64,000 nucleotides of DNA from Larix kaempferi (taxonomy: Eukaryota; Streptophyta; Pinopsida; Pinales; Pinaceae). Of this stretch, positions 24,011-36,215 are shown piece by piece. The DNA is taken from contig BSBM01000436.1 in the NCBI GenBank assembly GCA_027924585.1, forward strand, positions 10,679,001 to 10,743,000, given 5' to 3'. Positions within the stretch are counted from its first letter, which is position 1. The number at the start of each line of letters is the position of its first letter. Below the pieces are notes generated by a model. That model was given only the letters and a program-made list of their open reading frames with translations. It had not been told where the DNA came from and searched no databases. The position numbers and the translations under genes were made by a program.

Positions 24011-27000
24011 TAGATAAAGGCACACAAGTGAGATTAAGATATGTTCCCTAGGTTGGATGTGGTAAAATCCTCATGTTATCAAAGAGTCTTATGGTGAACC
24101 TTCATAGAGAAGAAGATTTCTCCTCAGCCACATAATCCTAAAACAACTACCATTTGCTACTATGATTGGAAATTTGCTACTATGTTGGGATTATTTAAGG
24201 ATCAATTTCTATGAAAAATGTGGATTTTTTTTTGCTATATATGACCTCAAATTTAAGATCTTCTTGGATTAAAAAGACTACGTGGGAATGCACGATCAAA
24301 GTTGAAAAGTGTAATTTTCTTATCTCTAATAAAATTATGAATTTTATTATTAAGGAAAAGAACTAAAAGAAGCATTATAATGTGCATATTTTTCCACAAT
24401 AACATGATCACCAAAAAGATAAACACAAAGCATACATGTGTTTATTTGGACAATTGATTTAATTAAAGAAGGGAAATAGGGAAATATTTGAATTGATTGA
24501 CATTTGGATGGCTGTAAGTATACCCCAAAAAATGGATGTAAGGCTGTGACGCCTCACCTATCTTTTGCAAATTATTGCAAATCCATCTCCATGATATCTT
24601 TATATGGGAGACTCATTGAAGGGTAAAACTGAAAATGCTGGCAAGATCGTGATTAATGAAAATGAGAATACGATCATGATCGACTATTCGTCATTCACAA
24701 CATCCTCTGGAATAGCAGCATGGAGCGCTATTAATTCCCATTCAAATGGCATTGATTTTACTAATGTTTATCAAGGAATTTATACAAGTCATATGGTGGA
24801 AGAATATGCCTAAGACTACACAGCAGACATGCCCACCAAATAATTCCCATGTACAGTATCCATACTGATATGTTTGCTTGTATTGACGATGTTCAAATTC
24901 TAACAAGCAAGTTTGAAATTCCAAGGCTATGATGTCCTAGATTTGGAAATTTCTACTTGTTGTATGTGTTAAGGTTCCCGCAACGTTTTCAGTTTAGTGC
25001 ATTGCTTTAACCAATTGCAAATATTTTATGTGTGAGAAAGATTGTAAAATTTTGAGTTTTGAATAATGTATCATATTCTATTTGTGAAATAGTCACTTGC
25101 ACTTTTGCATTATAGTGTTGAATAGGTTGTTGATAAATGCTTGTCAAGGATGGTCATATCCATTTTTGTTTAACCATTTTTATATCTTGCCTTCTGCTTA
25201 CATTGTGGTGTTTTATATGCTTTCTATATAAAAATATATATCATGTGCTTTTACAACACTTTTTCCTTTTGTATTTAAGAGACTTTATAAGGATTCTTCT
25301 CACACTTGTTAAGCAAATGCTATTTTGTATTAGAGACTTTATAATTAGTAATTCCTTTTTTTGAGTGTTTTTATGCATTCTACAATGCTAAAACATATTT
25401 GATCACATGCAACAGCTAGTTCAGATGGCAATGTCAGGGACATTGCCACCTCGTGGCTCTTGTCCTTGGTAGATCCAATTTAGCTTATTGTTGGTATCTA
25501 TGTGATATCTATCAACCTTAGATGTAATATTTCATTTTTGACCTCTCAAATATAATATGTCAAATCATGTATTAATTGTATGGTGTGGTTTATGTGATAG
25601 GAGTCAAACCATGTGGGCTGAATTAAATGAGCCAATGTTGTAAAAATGTGAAAAGCATTGTAAATATTCATATTGTAGAGCTCAAGGCCAAGACCCGACT
25701 AGTGAATGTGTATGAGTCCCCATAGTGGGCTAGGATCATGGTGTGCTCATGTTGTGTAAATGTATGATTACAAAGGATATACATAACAATATAATATCCA
25801 CCAAAAATATTGCTTGAAGGAGCAACATGGGGACCTTGATACCACAAGTGGTAAGAGGAAAACAAGGTATTGGGATTTGGAATGTCTTGTTCTTTGGAGG
25901 TGCTACTTTGCTACCTATGCATTATTCAATGCCCCTTTGACTTAAATTGTCCTTTTGACATTTCCATGTGCTTCTTGGGAGGGAAAACTACCCATGCAAG
26001 GCAAGTATGTGTGTTCTGCAAATTCTCGGGGAAAAAAATTGTATACCATTCATTCACCATTGTTCATGGGTCACTATTACATATCCCATTGGTATTTTCA
26101 CTATTTTGGTTTAAGAAGGAATCTATGATAATCCCATGGCTATTATGCCTACAAATGGAAAGAGAAACACATGGACCCATGGCCAATAAGAAACTATTGA
26201 AGTTAAGGACTAGTTGTTGAGAATATGAAAGGAGGTGACATGGTTTTGACAGAAACCCGTGGTTGGAATGTACATAAGGGTTGAGGGAACACCATTAAAC
26301 ATGCAAGCTTGATATTGTTGTTCATGGACTATTTGAGCTAGGTGTTTCTTCTCAAGGTTATTCCTAAAAGGAAAGCAACAACCTTGGTGTAACGCGGCTA
26401 GGATTTTCAATCTGCTTGAGCATCCTATACCACCCAATAAGCCTAGTCGTCACTCAACACCGATGTGACCATGCTAGTTGGGCATCACCAATAACCACTT
26501 GTATCACCTTAACTACGCCTCAGTGACATGTCTTGGCCAAACCCAACCCAAGCAACTTATACTTATGGAATGTGAGTGTGCTCATTTCACCATAGTCAAT
26601 GATAAATCATCACCACCCAACCATGGGAAATCTTGTTCTGCCTCCCCTAAGCCAAGCATACTCTAACAACCAGTTTCCCAATGTAGGATGATGTTGTCAC
26701 CCATCTAGACAAATACTTGATAGCACATGAAGGTTATGGTCTTGTTGGTGGCAAGCTCTTATGTACCTTTGGCACACCCATCAATTCCATCGTCTTAACA
26801 TGGTTGACACAGTATCCACCACATTCCTAAATCACATCATCCTTCGCCAAAACCTACAACCCAGTACCTCATCGGTCATCCGACCCTGCTAGGTAAGACA
26901 TCCTTGGTCCTCCTAGTTAACATGCTAATACATTGTGCTAACTATCTCGTGGTCAATCCTATCGACCTAACCTATTGTCAATTCTTTCGACATGCTTGCC

Positions 27001-27150
27001 TACTGTCAGCCTCATCCCATCGACCTTCTTTGTAACTTGACCAATCATTCGACTAGTCTTTAGCTTAACTACTTGGGCCCAACTCCCATGTTCTCACCCA
27101 GAGTTCATCGACTCCCCTCCAAACAACTTTAGTCGTCTACCTTCAACTGG
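24011..27150. other. non-genic; possibly the 3' LTR/UTR of the minus-strand gypsy
   Basis: No gene supported. A 69-codon ORF at 24604-24813 has no recognised motif. The part from about 26.2 to 27.15 kb lies just past the end of the minus-strand gypsy pol and is richer in gtcgat/gtcgac words, as an LTR could be, but no paired copy exists in the window to confirm it. Confidence 0.35.
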
Positions 27151-27199
27151 AGATATTGGGGCCCAATGCCCATGCATCAGTCTCCCCAGGTGCAAACGA

Positions 27200-28510
27200 A
27201 CTATGCCCTCATTTCTGCAATCTCTCAAACTCTTCTTCTGAAATCCATGTCACCTCCTTCAAACTTTTCTCCTTCCAATAGACCAAATATTATTTCTTCT
27301 TTTGAATTCTTGTCCGACCAACTTCCCATTCGTCGAGCATTTAAGCAATTTCTTCCATCAGTCATTCTGGCATTTGTTCTTTCCAATCGATGGTCGATTC
27401 TGCTCCGCTTGTTGATCCTTCTTCATATTTATACAAGTCGGTGACATTGAACATTGGCGAAATGTCCAATTCCTTGGGTAATTTTAATGCATAGGCATTA
27501 TCATAAATCTTCTTCAATACCTTGCATGGTCCAATTTTCTTAATATTTAACTTGTTATATGTTCCCCTTGGGAACGTCTCCTTTTAGAGATGCGCATAGA
27601 CTAATTCTCCTTCTCCATATGATTGCATACATCTCTTCCGATCGACCCTCGGCTTATAATCAACATTACTCTTTTCCAACTACTTTCTTACTTCTCATGC
27701 ACTTCCTTCATATGGTTGGAAAACAACTCAACATCTGTGCTCTTTTGTATTCTAGTTGGCAGTTTCATCAAGTTGGTTACTCCATCCAGAATTATTCCTT
27801 ACCTGCTTGGAAAGGACTCAATCTAGTCAACTTGTTCATAGAGTTATTGTATGCAAACTCTGACTAAGCTAACACATTCTCCCATTGCTTTGGTCAATCA
27901 GTGGCCAAACATATCAGCAAATTAACAAGACTTCGATTAACAACTTCAGACTTCCCATCAACCTATGGATGGTATGTAGAACTAAATTGCAATTTTGTAT
28001 CCAACTTCTTCCACAAGGTTCTCTAGAAATGAACCATAAACTTAGTGTCTCTGTCCGAATTTATACTCTTCGTCAACCCATACAATCTCACAATCTCCTT
28101 GAAAAACAAAACAAAAATACATGTGGCATCACTCTCATCTTCTTGCAAGGGATAAAGTGTGCCATCTTAGAAAACATGTCGACTACCACAAATATGGAGT
28201 TGTTAACTCGCTGCATCTTTGGCATTCCCAACACAAAATCCATACTAATATGCTCCCATGGAACCTCTAGTATAGGAAATGGTGTATAAAGTCCCGTATT
28301 TTGGCTTCTTCCCTTGGCATGCTGACATATTCTGCAATGTTGTATCCATTTATTCACATCTTCTGCTAATTGCAGCCAATAATCTCTCTTCAACCAATGC
28401 CTTGGTCTTGTTGATGCCAAAATGACCTCCTAATCCGCGACTGTGTAATTCCCTTATCAAATTTTCCTGAATCAATCCTTGGGGAATGCATAACTTATTA
28501 CCTTTGAATA
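27200..28510 (-). pseudogene. gypsy P integrase and C-terminal region
   Basis: Zinc-binding end CRICQHAKGRSQNTGLYTP and catalytic-core start HISMDFVLGMPKMQRV, then SIFVVVDMFSKMAHFIPCKK, in one frame at 28420-28088. Further down the strand, [20 protein letters not shown] and [15 protein letters not shown] (about 27560-27430) are the integrase C-terminal domain, followed by a chromodomain-like tail broken by stops. Confidence 0.75.
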
Positions 28511-28689
28511 GGTATCCTTCCTAGATGAAATAATCAAAATATGGAGTTTTTTCAGTACTCCATGGCTCTCGACATGCCTTCCATTCTTTACTAAAATATT
28601 CATCGACTTCATAGTTAGATTTCATTTACTCTAACCCATTCAAATGAAGAGTCATCGTGCTCAACAGTGCGACTCGTCGAATCAATGCG

Positions 28690-29955
28690 TTGGCTACCTT
28701 GTTCGACTTACCTGACTTATGTCTCGGGAAAAAGTGTAACTCTATAGGAAATTAACCCATTTCATGTGTCATTGGTTTAACTTAATCTGAGTGTTCAAAT
28801 ATGTTGGATCCTAGTGGTCGATGAACAATACAAATTATTTGGGAAACAAGTAGTGTCTCTATTTATTCAACACCTGGATGATGGCATGAAACTCTTGGTC
28901 ATAGAGAAAATAATGATGCTTGTCTTTGTCTAGCTTCTCACTAAAGAATGCAATTGATCAACCTTCACGGCTCAACGCTGCTCCCATTACCATTCCACTA
29001 GCATTGCAGTCGACCTGAAATATCTTGTCGAAGTCTGGGAGAACGAAGACTAGTCGCTCCGTCACCTTTTGCTTCAACTTCTCAAATGCTCGTCGAGTTG
29101 CTTTAGTCCACATAAATTCTCCTTTCTTCATGCACGTTGTCAATGGTGCACATATCCAACTAAAATCCTTGATGAATTTCCTATAGAAAATAACAAGTTC
29201 ATGAAAAATTATCACCTCAGTGGCATTCCTTGGCACATGATACTATAGAATAGCTTTGACCTTCTCAGGATCCATTTTCAGTCCTTGTTGGGAAATGGCA
29301 AATCCAAAATTAATAATTTCCTCTTTCATGAAGGAACACTTCTGCAAATTCACCAACAATTTCTCCTGATGCAATCTTTGCAACACTTTCCTCGGGTGGA
29401 CCAAATTCTCTTCTTTAGCCTTTCTAAAGATCAGAATGTCATCCAAATAGACAACAACAAACTTCCCTAAGAAAGTATTCAACACTTCATTCATCAACCT
29501 CATGAATGTACTTGGTGCATTGGTCATACCAAATGGCATAACCAACCATTCATACAACACTTCCTTCATCTTGAAGCCTGCCTTCCACTCATCTCCTTCT
29601 CTACTCCTGATCTAATGATATCCACTCTTCAAGTTGATCTTGGTGAAGTATCTAGCTCCACTTAAACATTCGATCAAGTCATCCATCCTTGGAAATGGAA
29701 ATTTATACTTGATTGTAATTATTTTGATGTCCCTTGAGTTGGTGCGCATTCACCATTCTCCTCCCTTCTTTGGTGTCGGTACGGTTAGTACTGCAGATGG
29801 GATCAGAATTTCCTAACCAAGCCTCTATCTAATAATTCCTAGACTTATCGGTTCAATTCGACATTCTCAATTGGTGTCATCCTATGCGGCACCTTGTTTG
29901 GCAGACTCGGCCCTGGATTCAAGTCAATCTAATGGGATATGCTTCTCATCGGTGG
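28690..29955 (-). pseudogene. gypsy P reverse transcriptase and RNase H
   Basis: The RT fingers are decayed (VPTPKKGGEWRM-like text). The palm is better kept: [20 protein letters not shown] followed by [11 protein letters not shown] with the catalytic YLDD intact, in a 108-codon open stretch at 29569-29243. RNase H begins FYRKFIKDFSWICAPLT and VDCNASGMVMGAALSREG at 29236-28958, then degrades. Confidence 0.8.
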
Positions 29956-30142
29956 TAATCTCGTCAGCATATCATTGACCAATATCCCCTTAAATTCAGT
30001 CAATATCCTTCTGACTTCAATTGGTATGCTTTACCTTAGGTTGTGCACACTTATCTCCTTCGGATTGACTACAAAACAACATTGTTTCTTCTTATACTTC
30101 CTTTAGGAATTCTTCAGCTGAACATAACAAAATTCTTTTCTC

Positions 30143-31089
30143 TCAATAATTGTTTTCACTTCCCTTATTATTCATATCCTCTTCGAAGGGAATCATTCTG
30201 GTTTTCTTGCCATCCTTTATTGTTGAAATAGTGTTTTTATGTCCATCATAAATCATGTTCCTTTCATACTGCCATGGTATCCCCAATAACAGATGACATG
30301 CATCCATGGGTACCACACCACATAACACACTGTCATAAAAATTACCAATCTTGAAATTTATCAAACATTGTTTAGACACTGTAACATGGTGCCCCTTATA
30401 TAGCCACAGCACTCTATAGGCATTGGGATGTGGTCAGCACTTCAGACCCAATTTCTCCATGACTTCAATCGAGACTAAATTCTTAGTACTGCCTCTGTTG
30501 ACTATCATGGAACAACATCTTCCTCCAATTTTGATGATGGTATAGAAGATAGAATTCCTTTGCGTTGGCTCTTTCTCCTCGTGTCGAGCATGTTGTAACA
30601 AATTCCGTATTGGTTGTCAGATTTTTGCTGCCCTCGGGATTGGATTCATCTAGACCATCTCATGTAGTCGAACCAGTCCTATCTTCATTTATGTTGGTTC
30701 CCGACCTTTTGTCTCCCATCGACCTACTATATGCAAGGTTTTTGGGCATTCATATACTTTATGGGACACTTCCTGGCACTTGTATTAGACTAAACTTGGT
30801 ATGTCTGCACCTCTTTCTCCAAAAGTTCCTCTTCTTGCAAATGTGCCTCTACCTCTTGGGTTTGGACCACCCCTTCTATTTTTTGGTGCAATATTTCTTG
30901 TAGTACCCTCATATCTCCTCACTTCACTGCTTCCTTATTTGTTCACTCCACTAGTATGTCCTTTAGTGGAAACAAATTTTCTTCCACCCCTAACAACAAC
31001 CTTTCCTCTAGCTGTAAAGGTCTTTTTAGTGAGTTTCTCCTCTGCTTTCAAGGCTAGTTGGTAAGAATCTCTGACTATTCTGAACCTTG
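30143..31089 (-). pseudogene. gypsy P gag end and protease
   Basis: The gag C-terminal part includes YQLALKAEEKLTKK and a Gly/Arg-rich region, then a degenerate zinc-knuckle area (VYECPKTL). The protease retains NRGSTKNLVSIEVMEKLGLK near 30460-30525, where the usual D-S/G-G active-site Asp is Asn, and the flap/C-terminal text VLCGVVPMDACHLLLG. At least three frames are used. Confidence 0.7.
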
Positions 31090-31861
31090 TGTTGGGCAAA
31101 TTAATTCACTAATTAAATAAACAGCTGAAACTCCCAGAACATAAATTGTCAACCCCAGGAAGTCTTTTAGTTCAAAGCTATTGTGCAATATCTATGCAAG
31201 CACAATTTCTACCTAACACTGTTGATCTATTTGTATGAAATCAAAACTCATTGTAAACTAGATCACACCTTCTTGAAAAGAAATCAAACCCCAAACCTAT
31301 TCATAAAACCACACTGTAAATCTAATTACACTTCAAACATTGCAATAAAAATCAAGCCTTACAAAGCAAGATCTAATTACATAAATCTGAAAGAAGTGCT
31401 ATGTTGGCCAACGATCTATCAAAACGAATTAACAGGAATAACAGTAATGATAAATCTACCAATGAATGAAAGCATGAACTGAATAATAAACAAATTCACA
31501 CACAACAAACTTACAGTCAACACTACCAACATCTGCTCTAGGAAGAGGGCCCTTCCTCCACTGAGCAGAGCTGGATCTCCACAATGAAAGTCTACAACTC
31601 TAGATTATGAAATCTCCAGCATGTATTATCAATATGGAACCATTACAGTAGATTTCAGATCGGAAGAGAATAATGAATTTCAATACTAAATGTTCAACCC
31701 CCATACATGAGACTGATTACATAATTATACATAAAAATATCTCATGAGAATGACGAACCGTATTCCCAACTTGGAATCTGTTTTAACAAATTGCTAATTT
31801 GAAACACCGACTGCAATAGTAAATTTGGCAAGATCCCCTTTAAAGAACTACTCATATCTCT
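31090..31861. mobile_element. LTR-like terminus interrupting gypsy P
   Basis: At 31090 the gag text of P stops and a TGTTGGGCAAATTAATTC start appears, which resembles the end of a plant copia-type LTR (CCCAACA when reversed). The segment continues to the left target-site duplication of element G. The other terminus is not visible, so its nature and orientation are uncertain. Confidence 0.35.
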
Positions 31862-31866
31862 CAAAC
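31862..31866. repeat. TSD of element G, left (CAAAC)
   Basis: Matches CAAAC at 51773-51777 exactly. Confidence 0.9.
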
Positions 31867-34800
31867 TATAACCTACCTAATACTTGAAACATTTTATGTT
31901 TGTGGAAAAACATTACTATAAATTTTATTGTAAATTTTTGTATTAAATGACCAAGGATGGTCAAGGACGACTGTAAATGAATAATATTATTATTTAAATA
32001 AATTAAAATAGGAGACACTCACCCAAAGAGACTGTTGAAGAATGTTCACTGGCCCACTAGGAGGAATGGAATCTGGTGTAGAAGGCAATGGACAAGTGGT
32101 AGCATCTGAACTCATTTACTAGTTATTGTTATGGGACAACTCCCTTAAAATGTGGTCATGTTCCCCAAGGATGGTGGAACTGAGCTGATGGCTCATTGAA
32201 TGTAAAACTGACCACTAAAGACCTAGGCAATCTTTATATAGCCATTGAATTTGAGCAGGAGCTCACATATTCTCTGATGAGAGAAATTTTTCCTTGTGGT
32301 GTTAGAACTGAGCCCACAAGAGATTCGATGAGGGGAAGCTATCTAATGAGTTGCAGAGTAAGACTGTCTTATTCCTGCTGAGTGCAGAGGTAGATCTATG
32401 TATGCAAGTCTTCATGATTGCTGAAGTACACATATGAATGGTCTGTATGCAATTCTTCTTGATTGTTGAAGTACAACCCGAGTGTCTTTCTTCTACACAG
32501 TTCTTCGTCCTGGTGGTTCAGTGAACAGGCTCGGGGGTCCAAGAGAAAGTGATATTGGCTGCTTTCTGGAGAAGGTTGGGAGGAACGGTCCTCTTTGGGT
32601 GTCTGTCCACCCTATCAAGTTATTAGGTTCTACTTGTTTCTGTGTTATTTATTTTTAAACTGTTAATCTTATTCTGAAAACTGTATGAATATGTTATCAT
32701 AGTTGCCAATGTATCTTAGATATCAGTTAGCTGTTCTAAATAACTGATTTTTGAACTGATAAAATATTTCTATAAATTGAATAAATGAATAGATGATATA
32801 GATTGATAAATAAATTCTTCCTGTATTTTTCCTTTCACCCTAGGGTGATGTACTCTAGTACAGGAAGGGTTTAATTAACATAGATTAAAAATGAATGCCA
32901 TGCTGTGACTAGAATAATGATCTTCTATTTTCTCTACCAAGTATAGATATTTTCATAAAGATGCAAAACTGTAACAACTATCAGAACTTAGTAGTCCTAG
33001 AGACTACCTCTGTTTTATAGTCAAGATAATAGATACCAGTATAAACCAAGTAAAAACAAAATAGAAGAAAGTATCATAAATATTGTGCTCTTTTTAGTAC
33101 ATATATATACTTGTTTATTTCTAACTAAATAGTAGAGTTCATATAGGGTTTTGCACAATAATACAAACAAAAACCCTAGATTATACATTCATTACATATC
33201 TTTTAAACAGAAGCATTATTTTACTATCAGGCTGTACATGAATCAATTTAGAAACATAGATTATAATATTATAGTTCATTAACGAAAACAATAAGAACAT
33301 TTTTTTTATAGACGAGATATAATATGCATAAACTAGACAGACTTGCATTATCGAATTAATATAGAACTCATATATATAAGCAGAGTAATTATACTATCAT
33401 TGTATACAGTTTCCAAACAAACTCTTATCAAGTCCTTATAGAATCATTATAAAATAATCAAGCTTAATGTACAGAGCTCTTATCTACCTTATAGAAGCAT
33501 TTAAAAGTATAGGATTTAAACAATAAAATATACCTAGATATACCCTACAAGGTTCGGGCTTAATAAACAAAGTATTGTTTAAAATACCAAATCGAAAACA
33601 GAGTTATGGAAAATGCACATAAACAAATTATATTCAACATTGCTCTATTGTGATCAACACATAATACATTCTCTTAATCAATTAACATTTCTAATTCAAG
33701 GTCGAACCCTAGTATACAGTCCATAACATTATCTATGTCAAGGGATAAACCCTATAAACGTTTATCGGTTTGTTACAAAGAACCTACATTATAATAACAT
33801 TACTATGGTCGTAACCAAATACATCAGAAAGCATTTAAACAAGCCACATAAATTATTATGATTTATATTATATACATCCAGGGTTCGAGACCCGTAGGGG
33901 CACAACCCAAAAGTATTACGAACTGGGCGTAACAACACTCAGGATTTATAAACAATCAACTATGACAGAGTTAACCCCAACACCGATGGGTGTGAACTTT
34001 TATACGCACCCATATAATTTATATATATTACAGTCAAACAATTAAAAGTCACAGTATTAAAACAATCAGAGGTCGAGGGCATCCTTTTGATTACAACGCT
34101 GCCATCTTATCGAAAGGATAAATCAGTAAAAGGTCAAGGGTTCGAGTTCAAGATAACTCACCCCAATTTTTCTTTTAATTTATAGTTAGATAGGGTTTAG
34201 GGTTTTAAACCCTGTAGCAAGAAATACTTTTCACATCAAATTTCCGAACTAACACACTAATAAACAACGCAGTGTTAAGCTAAGGGTAGACCCAAAATAA
34301 ATTCGTATTCAAAGTGAAAATGCTGAAAGGCTCTTTTCATAAACTTTGATTCCGAAACCTAGAAGATAAAACCCAGAAATGCGTGGAGTAGTTTAACCCT
34401 GTAACATTCCAGTACTGAGGAAATACTTTAACATTGCCATATAAATTTATGAAGAAGGGCTTGGCCCAAATCCAAAGCATAATAACCAAAATACAAACAG
34501 TGATCTATAAGAAGGCCGAGAGCAACATAGTGTTAACATTTTTAAACAAGGTATCGAAAATAGTAACTCTTCTTTCCATAAATTAAATACAGTATAGTGA
34601 GCTTTGCTCAGGGGTTCCATATGGAACCCGTAAACCAAAATAAACTTCCTTCTTAAGACAGTGATCGAAACCCTGACATTGGCACTAAGCCAAAAGACAG
34701 TTACAATAGTATACCATTACATGAAACACTACGGTAGCTCGTGCTCGTAGACAAACAAAAGAAAACCATCACTGTAACTAAACTTGGTCGTCAGAGGTCA

Positions 34801-36072
34801 CTTTCATGGATGTGCCCGAAGCTTACCATGGTTCCAAACCATGGGAGTAGCTTATCCTTTCTCCCAAGCTATCACCGAGACCCTAGACATGACTGAGGCT
34901 GGTAGAAACCCTATCCAACAACCAAACGAGAGGTTAAACCTTATTAAAACAACGTACAAAGAATTATATTTAAAATACATGGAAGTATTAAGTTGCAGAA
35001 CCTCACAACCTGTAAACAAACACTCAAAAGAACAGAGGTTTACCTTTGTGGGATTCGAACTCATGTCGAGGGGAGAATTCAAGCAACTGAAACTCTTAAC
35101 AGCATCAAACAAACCCTCGAGTGGTGATCAGTTTGCATAACAACCATGGTGGCCGAAAGGGCTCTACTGTCTACATCAACGTTGGAGTAACAAACAAGTG
35201 CATAGAGCAAACCCCCAAGCCTAGAGATAGGGTTTTCCAAACACGCTGTAACATTAACTGCATTTCACGTGGGTTCATTTATTATGCGAGCTGTCACCAC
35301 CAACGTTCAATACAAACCCCCATTGCTATAGTGCATGCAACGTATTGTGTAGAGCTCTTCTTTTTAGCACTGAGTGGTTCTTGAAACCCACTTTCATATA
35401 GTTTGGGTTCACATTTTAATTAACACCATTGATTTTTGCTTAGGGATCACGAAGTCCTGGGTGAGGACTAAATCAACATTACTTGTATAGTGTAATTTAA
35501 CCCAAGAAATGATAGGTTATCACCACTATGTTTAAGTATGAAGTCTCCAACCCCTTAGTCAAGAGTGGACTAAGTTAATAATAATAATCAAACCAATATG
35601 ATGTGAAGTGATAGTTTATCACCATAGAAATCTCGATCATAACATTATGACTCATTTTATGGATGCATATTCTAACCTGTGACCTGGAAACAATGGTAGC
35701 ATGCTTTAGCATAAGGCTAAGTAAGCGTCGGGGTATTCCAAGGAACCCCCGTCAACGAAGAAGAACATGTTCAACATTAACAACATAAATATAATTGAGA
35801 AGCTAATTATACGAACAAGGGTTAATATTTATCAAAAGTCGTCATCAACATTATATCGTCTTCTTAATGACAGTCATAGAGAGGTCTATGTTCATAGGTC
35901 AAGGTATTTATAACCATTCAAAGGGATCGTAAATAAGTGTCGTCATTATATTACATAGTTAAACAATTAAACAAGGAGATTAATATTCCAGAATTATACT
36001 TTCCGCATAGTAAATTATAGCGTTTATACTACACAAATTTTTTAAATTTTTATGAATTTTGGGGATTTTACA
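31867..36072 (+). repeat. element G 5' LTR (4206 bp)
   Basis: Aligns along its whole length with 40477-43927 plus 51037-51772. Scattered substitutions and two small indels (near 35090 and 35350) separate the copies. Short ORFs in it recur in the other LTR only because the LTRs are copies. It is unusually long for a plant gypsy LTR. Confidence 0.92.
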
Positions 36073-36074
36073 TG

Positions 36075-36086
36075 TGGTATCAGAGT
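36075..36086 (+). promoter_or_regulatory. element G primer-binding site
   Basis: TGGTATCAGAGT, two bases after the LTR, matches the initiator Met-tRNA PBS except for the last base (usual ...GAGC). Confidence 0.9.
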
Positions 36087-36215
36087 GCAAGTTCAAACAC
36101 TAGGCCTGAAAGAGGCTCAACTCGCGCAACAGAAAATTAAAAACAGAAAAACACCGTTACTTATTTTTATTTTTATTTGTTTATGTAAAGAACATTTGGT
36201 AAATAATTTGCAGGT

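Larger units (their letters stand above)
27150..31089 (-). mobile_element. Ty3/gypsy remnant P (gag end, PR, RT, RNase H, INT)
   Basis: The minus strand reads gag C-terminus, protease, RT, RNase H, integrase and integrase C-terminus in canonical gypsy order, broken by many stops and frameshifts. The gag N-terminus and 5' LTR are missing because the sequence changes abruptly at 31089/31090. No LTR pair is visible. Confidence 0.8.

Noticed and set aside
24604-24813. 69-codon ORF MGDSLKGKTENAGKIV...
   Set aside because: No family recognised, no supporting splice sites or neighbours; likely chance.
30565-31064. Plus-strand ORFs rich in Leu and Pro
   Set aside because: They are antisense to gag of the minus-strand gypsy P.
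33882-33892. Possible tRNA gene from a B-box-like word
   Set aside because: No A box, acceptor stem or cloverleaf could be built around it; kept only as a weak observation on the LTR.
34784-35140. 118-codon ORF in the G 5' LTR, with a relative in the 3' LTR
   Set aside because: Presence in both LTRs follows from their origin as copies. The frame is disrupted by indels in the second copy and shows no domain.
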